Notes under the pieces: generated by a model | Told to the model about the DNA's origin: nothing | Database searches by the model: none | The model's input: only the letters and a program-made list of their open reading frames with translations | Shown here: piece after piece, positions 1-9,500 of the stretch | Position numbering within the stretch: the first letter of the stretch is position 1 | Layout: every line of letters starts with the position of its first letter | Program-made: the position numbers and the translations under genes | Assembly: GCA_002746935.1 (NCBI GenBank) | Contig: PDRW01000038.1 | Coordinates: forward strand, 21,286 to 85,285 | Reading direction: 5' to 3' | DNA: 64,000 bases | Source of the DNA: Rhodobacterales bacterium | GTDB lineage: Bacteria; Pseudomonadota; Alphaproteobacteria; Rhodobacterales; Rhodobacteraceae

Positions 1-36
1 CCGCCGCCTTCATGGCGCCCGCCGCAGGGCGCGGGC

Positions 37-495
37 TCAGCCGAGTCGTGCCTTCACCAGCGGGCCAACGGTGCCGAAATCCATCCGGCCGGTATATTTG
101 CCCTTGAGCTCGCCCATGACCCGCCCCATGTCGCGGATCGTCTCGGCGCCGACCGCGGCCACCGCCGCCTCGATCGCGGCTTCCACCTCTTCGCCCGACA
201 GGGGCCTGGGCAGAAATTCCTCGATGATCCCGACTTCCGCGCGTTCCTTTTCGGCAAGCTCGAGCCGCCCGCCCTCCTCGTAGACCCGCGCGCTCTCCTG
301 GCGCTGTTTCACCATCTTGCCGAGAATTGCCAGGATCTCGTCATCGGTCACCTGCGCCTCCTCGCCTTCACCGCGCTTGGCGATGTCGCGATCCTTGATC
401 GCGGCGGTGATCAGCCGGAGGGTCGAGAGGCGCGCGGCCTCCTTCTGTTTCATCGCGGTCTTCAGGGCGTCGTTCAGCCGGGTGCGCATGTCCAT
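37..495 (-). CDS. GatB/YqeY domain-containing protein
   Basis: A 152-residue protein matching the full usual length of the stand-alone YqeY family (about 150 aa). The start MDMRTRLNDALKTAMKQK and the following LRLITAAIKDRDIAKRGEG are typical, as is the C-terminal GRVMGELKGKYTGRMDFG that resembles the tRNA-binding tail of GatB. Its cellular role is not settled: the fold is shared with the GatB amidotransferase subunit, but no catalytic domain is present. It is divergent from carA with 178 nt between them, an arrangement I associate with Rhodobacterales. The 36 bases before its stop codon at the window edge carry nothing I recognise. Confidence 0.93.
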   Translation of the reverse strand: MDMRTRLNDALKTAMKQKEAARLSTLRLITAAIKDRDIAKRGEGEEAQVTDDEILAILGKMVKQRQESARVYEEGGRLELAEKERAEVGIIEEFLPRPLSGEEVEAAIEAAVAAVGAETIRDMGRVMGELKGKYTGRMDFGTVGPLVKARLG

Positions 496-673
496 CGGTC
501 AGGCCTCGGAAGTTGCTGTCGGAGCCCCGCCTTACCCGCTCGGGGGCGCGCGCACAAGCGTGCCCTTCGCCCTGGCGCTCATCCCTTCGCCGGCAAGGCC
601 GCGATCGCACCGCTTGACCCTCCCCCCCGGCGCTCTTAGAAAACCGCCAGTCTGGCCATCCGGGGGGAAGCAG

Positions 674-1849
674 ATGCCGCACAGCAAATCGCCCAAACCG
701 ACCGCCTGTCTTGCGCTCGCAGATGGCACGGTGTTCACCGGCACAGGCTTCGGGGCCGTGGGCGAAACCACGGCGGAGCTCTGCTTCAACACCGCGATGA
801 CCGGTTATCAGGAAATCATGACCGATCCCTCCTATGCAGGTCAGGTGGTGACCTTCACCTTTCCCCATATCGGCAACACCGGGGTGACCCCGGAGGATGA
901 CGAGGCCGGCGAAGCGGTGGCCGGGGGCATGGTGGTGAAATGGGATCCGACGGCGCCCTCGAACTGGCGCGCCACCGAAGCGCTGACCGGCTGGCTCGCC
1001 GGACAGGGCCGCATCGGCATCGGCGGTGTCGACACCCGCCGTCTTACCCGTGCGATCCGCCATCAGGGCGCGCCGCATGTGGCGCTGGCGCATGACCCGG
1101 AGGGGAATTTCGACATCGAGGCGCTGGTCGCCAGGGCCCGCGCCTTCCCGGGGCTGGTCGGGCTCGACCTCGCCAAAGAGGTCACCTGCCGCGCCCCCTA
1201 CCGCTGGGACGAGATGCGCTGGGCCTGGCCTGACGGCTGTCCGCGTCTCGACCGGCCGAAACACAGGGTGGTGGCGATCGACTATGGCGCCAAGCGCAAC
1301 ATCCTGCGCGCGCTGGCCTCGGCCGGCTGCGATGTGACCGTCCTGCCCGCCACCGCCACCGCGGAAGAAATCAGGGCGCTGAACCCCGACGGCGTGTTCC
1401 TCTCCAACGGCCCGGGCGACCCGGCCGCCACCGGCGAATATGCGGTGCCGATGATCCGGGGCTTGCTCGAGGATGAAGAACTGCCGCTCTTCGGCATCTG
1501 CCTCGGCCACCAGATGCTCGCCCTCGCGCTCGGGGCGAAAACGGTCAAGATGAGCCACGGCCACCACGGCGCCAACCACCCGGTGAAGGACCACACCACC
1601 GGCAAGGTCGAAATCACCTCGATGAACCACGGCTTCACCGTCGACAGCCAGTCGCTCCCCGAAGGCGTGACCGAGACCCATGTGAGCCTGTTCGATGGCA
1701 CCAACTGCGGCATTGCGTTGAAAGACCGCCCGGTCTTCTCGGTGCAATACCACCCGGAGGCGAGCCCGGGGCCGATGGACAGCTTCTATCTGTTCGAGCG
1801 TTTCGCCGCCGCGATGGCGGCGCGCGGTCGGACGGCCCGGCCCGCGTAA
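674..1849 (+). CDS. carA: Carbamoyl-phosphate synthase small (glutaminase) subunit
   Basis: 391 residues. It hydrolyses glutamine and passes ammonia to CarB for carbamoyl phosphate synthesis (pyrimidines and arginine). The N-terminal CarA domain (about residues 10-150, [14 protein letters not shown] and [15 protein letters not shown]) is followed by a class I glutamine amidotransferase domain with the nucleophile elbow [14 protein letters not shown] (Cys) and the YHPEASPGP segment carrying the His-Glu pair. The open frame continues upstream, but the ATG at 674 ([18 protein letters not shown]) gives the family length; upstream codons show no CarA similarity. carB is not in the window. An open antisense frame across the gene is a composition artefact. 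Confidence 0.96.
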   Translation: MPHSKSPKPTACLALADGTVFTGTGFGAVGETTAELCFNTAMTGYQEIMTDPSYAGQVVTFTFPHIGNTGVTPEDDEAGEAVAGGMVVKWDPTAPSNWRATEALTGWLAGQGRIGIGGVDTRRLTRAIRHQGAPHVALAHDPEGNFDIEALVARARAFPGLVGLDLAKEVTCRAPYRWDEMRWAWPDGCPRLDRPKHRVVAIDYGAKRNILRALASAGCDVTVLPATATAEEIRALNPDGVFLSNGPGDPAATGEYAVPMIRGLLEDEELPLFGICLGHQMLALALGAKTVKMSHGHHGANHPVKDHTTGKVEITSMNHGFTVDSQSLPEGVTETHVSLFDGTNCGIALKDRPVFSVQYHPEASPGPMDSFYLFERFAAAMAARGRTARPA

Positions 1850-2048
1850 AGGCGCCGAGCCGGAAACCCGGGCCCCCCCCGGCGGCCTCGTCGACCCCAG
1901 GGATCTGGCGGCCCCGGCGGCCCCGGGGATCCGGACGGGCGCGGAAACCGGGCCACGCCATGGTGGACAGCGCCCGCGCCCGCCACTAAACCCCCCACAA
2001 ACGCCACGCGCGCCCCGCGCGGCCTACAGACACACCGGAACAAGACCC

Positions 2049-4700
2049 ATGGCCAGCCTGAACGACATCCGCTCCACTTTCCTCGGCTTTTTCGAAAGAA
2101 ACGGCCACCGCGTCGTCGACAGCTCGCCGCTGGTGCCGCGCAACGACCCGACGCTGATGTTCACCAATTCCGGCATGGTCCAGTTCAAGAACCTGTTCAC
2201 CGGGATCGAACACCGCGATTACGTCCGCGCCACCACCTCGCAGAAATGCGTCCGCGCCGGCGGCAAGCACAACGACCTCGACAACGTCGGCTATACCGCC
2301 CGCCACCACACCTTCTTCGAGATGCTCGGCAATTTCTCCTTCGGCGATTACTTCAAGGCCGATGCGATCCCCTTCGCCTGGGAGCTGATCACCCGCGATT
2401 TCGGCATCGACCCGGCGAAGCTGCTCACCACCGTCTACCACACCGACGACGAGGCCTTCGAGATCTGGAAGAAGGTCGGTGTGCCCGAAGACCGGATCAT
2501 CCGCATCGCGACCCATGACAATTTCTGGCAGATGGGCCCCACCGGCCCCTGCGGCCCCTGCACCGAAATCTTCTACGACCACGGCGAACACATCCCGGGC
2601 GGCCCCCCGGGCAGCCCGGAGGAAGACGGCGACCGGTTCATCGAGATCTGGAACATCGTGTTCATGCAGAACGAGCAGTTCGAGGATGGCACGATGGTGC
2701 CGCTCGAGATGCAGTCGATCGACACCGGCATGGGGCTCGAGCGGATCGGCGCGCTGCTTCAGGGCAGCCATGACAATTACGACACCGACCTGTTCCGGGC
2801 GCTGATCGAGGCCTCGGCCCATGTGACCAGTTCCGAGCCCTATGGCGCCGACAATGTCCACCACCGGGTGATCGCCGACCATCTGCGCTCGACCTCCTTC
2901 CTGATGGCCGACGGGGTGATGCCCTCGAACGAGGGCCGCGGCTATGTGCTGCGCCGGATCATGCGCCGCGCCATGCGCCATGCCCATCTGGCGGGCGCGA
3001 AAGACCCGGTGATGCACCGGCTGGTGCCGGAGCTGGTCCGCCAGATGGGGCAGGCCTATCCCGAACTCGGCCGGGCTCAGGCGCTGATCGAGGAAACCCT
3101 GCTCACCGAAGAGACCCGCTTCAAGGCCACGCTCGACCGCGGCCTTCGCCTGCTCGACGAGGCGCTGGACGAGCTCCCCGAAGGCGCCGATCTGCCGGGC
3201 GAGACCGCGTTCAAGCTTTATGATACCTACGGCTTCCCGCTCGACCTCACCCAGGACGCGCTGCGCGAGAAGGCCCGCGGGGTCGACACCGCGGGCTTCG
3301 ACGCCGCCATGGCCGAGCAGAAGGCCAAGGCCCGCGCCGCCTGGGCCGGGTCCGGCGAGGCGGCCGATGCGGCGATCTGGTTCGACATCGCCGAGGACAA
3401 GGGCACCACCGAGTTTCTCGGCTACGACACCGAGAAGGCCGAGGGCCAGGTTCTGGCGCTGGTCAAGGACGGCGCCCTTGTCGACGCCGCCACCAAAGGC
3501 ACGACGGTGCAGATCGTCGTCAACCAGACGCCGTTCTATGCCGAGGCCGGCGGTCAGGTGGGCGATACCGGCTTCATCAGGACCGCGACCGGCGAGGCGA
3601 AAGTGACCGATACGAAGAAGGTCGCCGAGGTGTTTCTGCATCTGGCCGAGGTGGTCGAGGGGCAGATCGAGGCGGGGCAGGGGGCGGAACTGGTGGTCGA
3701 CCATCTGCGCCGGACCGCGATCCGCGCCAACCATTCCGCCACCCATCTGCTCAACGAGGCGCTGCGTCAGGAGCTTGGCGAGCACGTCGCCCAGCGCGGC
3801 TCGCTCAACGCCCCCGACCGGCTGCGTTTCGACTTTTCGCACAACAAGGCGCTGACGCCCCGGCAGCTCGAAAACATCGCCATGGAGGTCAACGCCTATA
3901 TCCGCCAGAACGCCCCCGTCGAGACCCGGGTGATGACCCCGGAGGCGGCGCGCGAGATCGGGGCGCAGGCGCTGTTCGGCGAGAAATACGGCGACGAGGT
4001 CCGGGTGGTGTCGATGGGCGTGGCGCCCACCGGCAAGGGCACCGGCGGCGAGACCTATTCGATCGAGCTTTGCGGCGGCACCCATGTGACGCGCACCGGC
4101 GACATTGGCCTGTTCGTGCTGCTCGGCGACAGCGCTTCGGCGGCCGGGGTGCGGCGGGTCGAGGCGCTGACCGGCAAGGCGGCCTTCGCCTATCTGGAAG
4201 GCGAAGCGCGCCGGGTGGCGGCGCTTGCGGGGCTGCTGAAGGCGCAGCCGGGCGATCTGGTCGACCGGGTGAGGGCGCTGATGGAGGAGCGCAAGGCGCT
4301 GGAGGCGGAGGTGACGCATCTGCGCCGCGAACTGGCGCTCTCCGGCGGGGCCAAGGAGGCGGCGAAGCCGAAGGAGATCGGCGGGGTGGCGTTCCTCGCG
4401 CAGGTGCTCACGGGCGTCTCCGGCAAGGATCTGCCGCCGCTGATCGACGAGCACAAGGCCGCGATGGGCTCGGGCGCGGTGCTGCTGATCGCCGACACCG
4501 GCGGCAAGGCGGCGGTGGCCGCGGGGGTGACCGACGATCTGACCGGGCGGCTCTCGGCGGTCGACATGGTGCGCGCCGCGGTGGCGGAGCTTGGCGGCAA
4601 GGGCGGCGGCGGACGGCCCGACATGGCCCAGGGCGGCGGCAAGGATGTTTCCGCGGCCGGGGCCGCGGTGGACGCAGTAGAAGCGCTGCTGCGCGGCTGA
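2049..4700 (+). CDS. alaS: Alanyl-tRNA synthetase
   Basis: 883 residues, the standard full length. It charges tRNA-Ala in the cytoplasm. The class II catalytic domain is at the N terminus ([18 protein letters not shown], then GTGHEREI-like region around the [16 protein letters not shown] segment). The editing domain carries the zinc-type HxxxH motif in [14 protein letters not shown] and the downstream Cys-His pair in [15 protein letters not shown]. The C-Ala domain ends in a glycine-rich stretch ([16 protein letters not shown]). It follows carA by 199 nt on the same strand with no clear terminator, so read-through is possible. Start chosen at the ATG that gives [11 protein letters not shown], the conserved beginning. 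Confidence 0.98.
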   Translation: MASLNDIRSTFLGFFERNGHRVVDSSPLVPRNDPTLMFTNSGMVQFKNLFTGIEHRDYVRATTSQKCVRAGGKHNDLDNVGYTARHHTFFEMLGNFSFGDYFKADAIPFAWELITRDFGIDPAKLLTTVYHTDDEAFEIWKKVGVPEDRIIRIATHDNFWQMGPTGPCGPCTEIFYDHGEHIPGGPPGSPEEDGDRFIEIWNIVFMQNEQFEDGTMVPLEMQSIDTGMGLERIGALLQGSHDNYDTDLFRALIEASAHVTSSEPYGADNVHHRVIADHLRSTSFLMADGVMPSNEGRGYVLRRIMRRAMRHAHLAGAKDPVMHRLVPELVRQMGQAYPELGRAQALIEETLLTEETRFKATLDRGLRLLDEALDELPEGADLPGETAFKLYDTYGFPLDLTQDALREKARGVDTAGFDAAMAEQKAKARAAWAGSGEAADAAIWFDIAEDKGTTEFLGYDTEKAEGQVLALVKDGALVDAATKGTTVQIVVNQTPFYAEAGGQVGDTGFIRTATGEAKVTDTKKVAEVFLHLAEVVEGQIEAGQGAELVVDHLRRTAIRANHSATHLLNEALRQELGEHVAQRGSLNAPDRLRFDFSHNKALTPRQLENIAMEVNAYIRQNAPVETRVMTPEAAREIGAQALFGEKYGDEVRVVSMGVAPTGKGTGGETYSIELCGGTHVTRTGDIGLFVLLGDSASAAGVRRVEALTGKAAFAYLEGEARRVAALAGLLKAQPGDLVDRVRALMEERKALEAEVTHLRRELALSGGAKEAAKPKEIGGVAFLAQVLTGVSGKDLPPLIDEHKAAMGSGAVLLIADTGGKAAVAAGVTDDLTGRLSAVDMVRAAVAELGGKGGGGRPDMAQGGGKDVSAAGAAVDAVEALLRG

Positions 4701-4857
4701 TCCGCTGCCCGGGAAGGAGCGGCGCGGCATGCGCCGCCGCCGGCGGGTGGGGCAATACCCTGCTTGTGCCGGATGCCGGAGCCGGCAAGCCGCCTCCGTC
4801 AGGCGGAAACGGGCAAAAGGTGCAGGGGGGCCCACGGGCAGGGGTCATCCCGTGCGG

Positions 4858-5020
4858 CCGGACGCTCAGGGCCGCTCTCGTTCAGGTCCGGGCGGTTCGG
4901 GCCGCTCTCGTTGGGGCCGCGCGTTCCGACCTGGGCGGTTCAGGCCCGGTCTCGTTCCGACCCGGGCGCTCAGGCCCGCTCTCGTTCAGACCTTCGTTCC
5001 GACCCGGGCGTTCAGGCGCC
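4858..5020. repeat. Degenerate tandem repeat, about 30-nt unit, ~5 copies
   Basis: Between alaS and the AraC gene, units resembling GCGCTCAGGCCCGCTCTCG followed by TTCCGACCCGG recur about five times with substitutions and small length changes. The last unit runs into the stop codon of the AraC gene at 5012. The array is not a coding sequence of either flanking gene. It looks like a minisatellite produced by slippage; no terminator is obvious in it. Confidence 0.75.
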
Positions 5021-5821
5021 GCGGCGGAACTGCGACGGGGTGCGGCCGGTGTGCTGGGTGAAGGCGCGGGTGAAATAAGCGGGCGAGGCAAAGCCCAGCG
5101 CCGCGGCAATATCCTTCACTGGCATATGCGTCTCGGTCAGCAGGCGGCGGGCCTCGTAATGCACCCGGTCGGCGAGGATCGCCGAGGCGGGCCGCCCGCA
5201 GGCCTTGTTGCAGACCCGGCTGAGATGGGTCGGCGTGACCCCGAGCGCGGCGGCATAGTCGCGCACCGTCTTCGAGGAATGAAACTCCTTTTCCACCAGC
5301 GCGGTAAAGGCGGCGGCGAGCCGGGTGGTGGCGTCTTCCTTCTGCTCCTCGACCTCATGGGTCTGAAGCTGGCGCTCGATCCACACCGACAGCAGCCCGG
5401 CATGGCTCATCAGCGCCCGGTCGGAGGCGGTGGAGCCGCCGTTTTCAAGCTCGTACTGGATCGCCTCGATCAGCCGGTTGAGCTCGATATGCTGTTCGGG
5501 ATCGGTGAGGCGCAGGTGCACCGGCTCTTCCGGCAGATCGAGCTGCTCCTCGATCCCGGCGGGGAACACCACGATCACCCCGGCGACGGATGACGACATC
5601 TCGAAGCCGTGCATGGTGCCGGCGGGCACGAAGATGGCGTTATGCGCGGTATAGCCGTTGGTGCGGCCGTTGACGGTGATCCGTCCCTGGCCGCGGGTGA
5701 ACCACAGCAGCACCGGCGCGCCGTAGCTGCGCATGGCTTCGGTGCGCCACCGCCCGCCCCTGGCCAGGCGGCCGAGCGGCAGGACACGGAACGGAGAAGT
5801 GAATTCGGTGACGCGAGACAT
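5012..5821 (-). CDS. AraC-family transcriptional regulator
   Basis: 269 residues from ATG at 5821 (MSRVTEFTSPFRVLPLGRL). The N-terminal half looks like a cupin-type ligand domain (GQGRITVNGRTNGYTAHNAI, FVPAGTMHGFEM). The C-terminal 100 residues are a double helix-turn-helix AraC domain: DYAAALGVTPTHLSRVCNKA and VKDIAAALGFASPAYFTRAF, ending HTGRTPSQFRRGA. Family members bind a small ligand and activate a nearby promoter; the ligand is not deducible. The open frame extends 100 codons upstream but without similarity. The ribosome-binding site is weak, and the leader has three copies of a short ACGGTGCTTGG-like repeat (5823-5860). No obvious target operon adjoins it. Confidence 0.9.
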   Translation of the reverse strand: MSRVTEFTSPFRVLPLGRLARGGRWRTEAMRSYGAPVLLWFTRGQGRITVNGRTNGYTAHNAIFVPAGTMHGFEMSSSVAGVIVVFPAGIEEQLDLPEEPVHLRLTDPEQHIELNRLIEAIQYELENGGSTASDRALMSHAGLLSVWIERQLQTHEVEEQKEDATTRLAAAFTALVEKEFHSSKTVRDYAAALGVTPTHLSRVCNKACGRPASAILADRVHYEARRLLTETHMPVKDIAAALGFASPAYFTRAFTQHTGRTPSQFRRGA

Positions 5822-5947
5822 GACTACGGTGCTTGGGCTACGGTGCTTGGTTAAGGTGCTTGCGGTGGTGTTTGTGGTGGTGCCTGGTCTGAAAAATCTG
5901 CGAGTGCCCTTCCCGGATAGTCGATTCTCCGAAAACTGTCGCTTGAC

Positions 5948-5981
5948 TTGTCCACATGGCGAACGGCTTTTCTGTGGATAA
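5948..5981. promoter_or_regulatory. Pair of DnaA-box sequences in the 350-nt AraC/miaA gap
   Basis: TTGTCCACA (5948-5956, one mismatch to TTATCCACA) and TGTGGATAA (5973-5981, the exact complement of the consensus box) lie 16 nt apart in inverted orientation. The gap 5822-6171 is poorer in GC than its surroundings, especially 6140-6172 (run AAAATATTTT). No hemE, rho or dnaA gene, which often flank alphaproteobacterial origins, is present, so I read this as a DnaA-binding or chance site rather than an origin. Nothing else is recognisable in the gap. Confidence 0.45.
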
Positions 5982-6171
5982 GCTGTGATCTGGCGGAACT
6001 GTCGCCCGATAGACACGTATCCGGCCAAAAACAGACATCTGACCCGCCGGAACCGCTTCAGCCACGGAATGCCGGTCACAAAACCGGCTGTTGCATGAAC
6101 CGACCCGGGGCGCAGAGCCACCGTGCTGCGAAAACGTTCGAATCAGACTATCCCCCTATATGCAAAATATT

Positions 6172-7059
6172 TTAGACACCGAATCCCGCCTCGACAACAT
6201 TCCAGTCGCGCATCCTGCCGCGAAACCAGGTTCTCTGCCGCTTCGCGTAGCGCCGGGAGGCGGTGATCGCGCGGGTCCGGGCGGTCTCAAGGTCGGTTTC
6301 GCCCCGCAGATATGCGATCAGGTCGCGCGCGCCGATGGCCTTGGCGGAAGGAAGCGCCGGCGACCAGCCGGGCAGATTGGCGCGGGCTTCCTCGAGCGCG
6401 CCGGCGGCGAGCATGGCATCGAAACGCGCGGCGATCCGGGCGTTGAGCCAGTCGCGCCCGGCGGCGACCAGCAACGGCTGGGCCCGGGCGAGCGGCAGGA
6501 GCGGCGGGGGCGTGTCGTCCTGCCAGGCGGCGAGCCCGCGCCCGGTGCTGCGCTGCACCTCCCAGGCGCGCTGGACCCGGGCGGGGTTCAGCCGGTCGAT
6601 CCGGGCGGCGGTGGCGGGGTCGAGTTCGGCCAGCAGGGCGGCGCGGCCCTCACCGGCCATGCGCGCATCGGCTTCGGCGCGCACCTGCGGCGGGGTCGGC
6701 GGGATCCCGGCAAGCCCTGTGGTGAGAGCCGAGAAGAACAGCCCCGTTCCGCCGACGATGATCGGACGCGCCGGCCCGGCGAGCAGCGGAGCAACCTCCC
6801 GCAGCCAGTGGCCCACCGAATAGGCGGCGTCGCCCGGGACATGCCCGTAAAGCGCATGCGGCGCCTGCGCCTCCTCGTCGGGCGAAGGCCGGGCGGTGAG
6901 AATGCGCCAGTTGGCGAAGACCTGAAGCGCGTCGGCATTGACGACGGTGCCGCCCTGGCGGGCGGCGATGGCGAGCGCCAGCGCCGACTTGCCGCTGGCG
7001 GTGGGCCCGGCGATCAGCACCGGGCGGTCGGGGGTGAGGGTAGTCAGGATCCTGTCCAT
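6172..7059 (-). CDS. miaA: tRNA dimethylallyltransferase
   Basis: 295 residues from ATG at 7059 ([20 protein letters not shown]). It transfers the dimethylallyl group to adenosine 37 of tRNAs reading UNN codons. The P-loop is [15 protein letters not shown]; then come the [18 protein letters not shown] region (usually DSMQVYRGLDIGTAKP) and the [14 protein letters not shown] segment. The C-terminal region ends with [15 protein letters not shown], a MiaA hallmark. Thirty-two upstream codons are also open but lie over a gene fragment and are not conserved. Length is a little short of the common 300-310, within family range. Confidence 0.95.
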   Translation of the reverse strand: MDRILTTLTPDRPVLIAGPTASGKSALALAIAARQGGTVVNADALQVFANWRILTARPSPDEEAQAPHALYGHVPGDAAYSVGHWLREVAPLLAGPARPIIVGGTGLFFSALTTGLAGIPPTPPQVRAEADARMAGEGRAALLAELDPATAARIDRLNPARVQRAWEVQRSTGRGLAAWQDDTPPPLLPLARAQPLLVAAGRDWLNARIAARFDAMLAAGALEEARANLPGWSPALPSAKAIGARDLIAYLRGETDLETARTRAITASRRYAKRQRTWFRGRMRDWNVVEAGFGV

Positions 7060-7129
7060 GGCCCGCAGGATGGTCTGGCCGGGCGGCGGGTGCAAGCGGC
7101 GCAAGGGGGCGGTGACCGGCAGCGGACAT

Positions 7130-7282
7130 GATTGGACCGTACTCCCAAGCCTCAAACGGACGGCTCACCAACCCGGGCCGGCCGGCCCCGAGGTCAAGCA
7201 TGTGGGCGAGATACAGCAGCTTTTGTAGCACAAGATCGGGATCCCTGCCGCGCAGGTCCCAGATCGTCTTTGCCGCTCTCAT
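7130..7282 (-). pseudogene. 5' fragment of a Panacea/SocA-type (DUF4065) antitoxin gene
   Basis: The reading frame starting at 7282 gives about 51 residues (starting MRAAKTIWDLRGRDPD) that include LVLQKLLYLAHMLDLG and [11 protein letters not shown]. These match the N-terminal hallmark of Panacea/DUF4065 proteins (LQKLLYxAxxxxL, then F/IEAWxYGP). Intact members are about 150-200 residues. Here similarity stops after GPI at 7130 and the frame runs into miaA leader sequence, so the rest of the gene has been lost. The toxin partner is not visible. It is probably a remnant of a toxin-antitoxin or phage-linked locus inserted beside miaA. Confidence 0.65.
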
Positions 7283-7387
7283 TGTGCTTATGGTCTACAC
7301 CTGTTCGTTTCGAAGATAGCACATGTTTCCCGGATTTGCACCTTGGCGCTCGTTCGAATGGTTTTGGCAGCCTTTGATGGCCGGACC

Positions 7388-7840
7388 CTACAAGTCGTTG
7401 CATTCCCCGGCAGCGGGGGCATGCTTCACCGACCGGATGAACCCATCCTTCACTTGGAATTCAACCACCACACCAACATTTGGATAGGTCGCCGACTGGA
7501 TGCACTTCCCGCGCACCTGCATGGCGCTGGTGTCGCGCAGATCCTCGAAATTGGTCTGCCACCTCGCATCGTCGTGAGAGTAGGGTTTGGTGATGATATT
7601 GCCGATCATCTTGGCGTTGATTTCAAATTCGAGCCCCGTCCCGACCATGCATTCCGGATCATCGAATGTCAGTGTCCGCGTGTTGGCTTTGATGGAATGG
7701 AGATAGGTGTCCGGGGCTGAGCTCTGGTGATACCAGCACTTGTCGCCGTTTTCGTTGTAAATGAAGCCCTTGGCTGGGTGGTCCGCGTTTGCTCCCGTCG
7801 CGATGATCATGGTCAGCGCGGCTATCGTCAGTTTCTTCAT
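7388..7840 (-). CDS. Small secreted protein with four cysteines, unknown function
   Basis: 150 residues from ATG at 7840, preceded by AGGGAAACCT. The N terminus MKKLTIAALTMIIATGANA is a clear Sec signal peptide with cleavage after ANA; the mature part has four Cys (GDKCWYH, DPECMVG, RGKCIQ, AGECNDL) that could form two disulfides, implying a periplasmic or secreted fold. I do not recognise the family. Base composition is visibly lower in GC than the neighbours, and it sits next to an antitoxin remnant, both consistent with transfer. No partner gene is on its strand nearby. Confidence 0.8.
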   Translation of the reverse strand: MKKLTIAALTMIIATGANADHPAKGFIYNENGDKCWYHQSSAPDTYLHSIKANTRTLTFDDPECMVGTGLEFEINAKMIGNIITKPYSHDDARWQTNFEDLRDTSAMQVRGKCIQSATYPNVGVVVEFQVKDGFIRSVKHAPAAGECNDL

Positions 7841-8392
7841 AGGTTTCCCTGCGTTTTGCCTGCGATGTTCCGGACACAGCCTGAGCACGTCAAGGATTCG
7901 CTGAAACCTTGCCGGCCGGGTGGCCTCACGGCACGGGGCGCGCGGTCTGGCGGCAGAAGGCTCCATTTGTCCGCAAGACCGGTCTTCCAACAGGCCGCAC
8001 AGGCACCGGTTCCCCTCATCTGCACAGGCTTCTGACCCTCTTTCGGCCAAACAACGGGGGAACAGGCCATGGTGCGTTCGGGAGCCGGGCGATGAAAGCC
8101 TCATTCCGCCGCGTCGCAACCCGCGACGGGAAACATCACCCGGCTTCATGGCGATGATCAAGGATGATCAAGCTGGCACCGTTCAGACCATGGATCGGGT
8201 TTCATGAGGCGTGATCGGAAGATGTCTGGCGCCCCCTGCCAATCATCCCCAACGAGGGCGGTTGCGGCACCGGGAAGGTTTCGCATCCGGCCGGGGCCGT
8301 CACTTCCGGCGGCCGCTGCGCCGCGATGCACCGGAACCCTGCATCGCCCCCGGACAACCGGTGTTTGCCTGCGACACCACCGCCGGGCGGGC
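7841..8392. other. Intergenic stretch without a recognised gene
   Basis: About 550 nt between the secreted protein and the SufA-like gene. Several short frames are open on both strands, but none shows a family motif, a good ribosome-binding site and consistent codon use together. No tRNA or strong terminator hairpin was found. It may be decayed accessory DNA linked to the antitoxin remnant. Confidence 0.6.
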
Positions 8393-8779
8393 TCATTTGA
8401 GCGACGGCACCCCGCCTGCCGGGGGTGTCAGCGTTTCGTCGAACTTGACCGACTCGCCGCAGCCGCAGGCCTCGACCACATTGGGGTTGTGAAACTCGAA
8501 GCCGGATTCGAGCAGCGAGGTCTTGTAGTCGATCTCGGTGCCGAACAGGAACATCTGTGCCATCGGCGCGATCATCACCCGGGCGCCATCCTGTTCGACC
8601 ACCTCGTCGGCCGGGTCGATCTCGGTCACATAGTCCATGGTGTATTCCATCCCCGCGCAGCCCCCTTTCCTGACCCCGATGCGCAGCCCCTTGCAGTCGT
8701 CGCGCGACATCAGCCGGGCGATCTGTGCCGCGGCCGCGGGGGTGAGGGTGACGGCCTGTTTGCCGGGGATCGAAAACAT
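8393..8779 (-). CDS. sufA: HesB/IscA-family iron-sulfur carrier (SufA/ErpA-like)
   Basis: 128 residues from ATG at 8779 (MFSIPGKQAVTLTPAAAAQI). A-type carriers receive Fe-S clusters from the scaffold and deliver them to apoproteins. The three cluster-binding cysteines are present: GGCAGMEYTMDY, then EACGCGESVKF near the C terminus, the usual C-x(n)-CGCG arrangement. A GTG nine codons upstream is possible but unneeded. It lies 112 nt downstream of the SufT-like gene on the same strand, as at the end of many Rhodobacterales suf operons; however no sufBCDS precedes them here. Symbol is by family; ErpA would be equally defensible. Confidence 0.88.
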   Translation of the reverse strand: MFSIPGKQAVTLTPAAAAQIARLMSRDDCKGLRIGVRKGGCAGMEYTMDYVTEIDPADEVVEQDGARVMIAPMAQMFLFGTEIDYKTSLLESGFEFHNPNVVEACGCGESVKFDETLTPPAGGVPSLK

Positions 8780-8891
8780 CGGGCGCACTCCTGGCGGTTC
8801 CTGCACGGCCCGGGGGCTGCCGGGCTCACATGCCTTAACCTAGTCGCTCGGGCATTTCCGCTCAAGAGCCGCCCCGGCGCTCACCCGGGCC

Positions 8892-9254
8892 TCACATGAA
8901 GCCAAGCTCCAGCCGGGCGTCGTCCGACATCATGTCCATGCCCCAGGGCGGATCCCAGGTGATCTCGACATTGACCTGCGAGACCCCGGGCACCGTCCCG
9001 ATCGCCTCCTGCAACCAGCCCGGCATGTCGCCCGCAACCGGGCAGCCCGGTGCGGTCAGCGTCATGATCACGCTCACCACGCCCGCGTCGTCGATCTCGA
9101 TCGTGTAGACCAGCCCGAGGTCGAAGATATTGACCGGGATTTCCGGGTCATAGACCGTGCGACAGGCCTCGACCACCTGATCGTAGAGCGGATGGTCGAT
9201 TGTCGAGGACTTTATGATCGGAACGCCCTCCAGATACGGGGTTTCGGTGGTCAT
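8892..9254 (-). CDS. sufT: SUF-associated DUF59/MIP18 protein (SufT-like)
   Basis: 120 residues, a normal length. The MIP18 (DUF59) core is clear: [20 protein letters not shown], then [20 protein letters not shown] with the family Cys, and [20 protein letters not shown]. Such proteins help Fe-S cluster maturation or delivery. The gene is divergent from tgt (246 nt apart) and upstream of the SufA-like gene, so the two probably form a short transcript. In related genomes this pair usually closes a full sufBCDS operon; here the upstream partner is missing, so either the operon has been split or the rest lies elsewhere. Confidence 0.88.
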   Translation of the reverse strand: MTTETPYLEGVPIIKSSTIDHPLYDQVVEACRTVYDPEIPVNIFDLGLVYTIEIDDAGVVSVIMTLTAPGCPVAGDMPGWLQEAIGTVPGVSQVNVEITWDPPWGMDMMSDDARLELGFM

Positions 9255-9500
9255 CGCGCCGCTCCCATCTGGCTGTGGTTAAACCTGAGCGTTCATATAA
9301 GGATCGGCCCGGTGCTGTCCAGACCCGTCCCCGTCCCGGAGCGGGACGGGCTCCGGGCGGGGAAAGCTGCGGGGTGCAATGCGCAAGCGCTCTTGCCGGG
9401 GCCGGGCTTTTGCGCCAAACCCGGCCGGAACCGGCGGGACCGGACCGGGCATGCGATGTGTCTGCGAGGGAACCGCGATCCGCCGCAACCGGGGGCCGAC

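Noticed and set aside
368-1753. 461-codon frame antisense to carA
   Set aside because: Antisense shadow of a certain gene.
1986-4835. 949-codon open frame antisense to alaS
   Set aside because: It mirrors a certain gene, its peptide is His/Arg/Gly-rich without domains, and such long antisense frames are expected at this GC content.
5822-6171. Possible chromosomal replication origin
   Set aside because: Only two DnaA boxes, no AT-rich unwinding element or typical oriC neighbours such as hemE or dnaA.
6091-7131. 346-codon frame on the plus strand over miaA
   Set aside because: Antisense shadow, no motif.
8204-8899. 231-codon plus-strand frame over the sufA region
   Set aside because: Antisense to a protein with the full set of cluster-binding cysteines.
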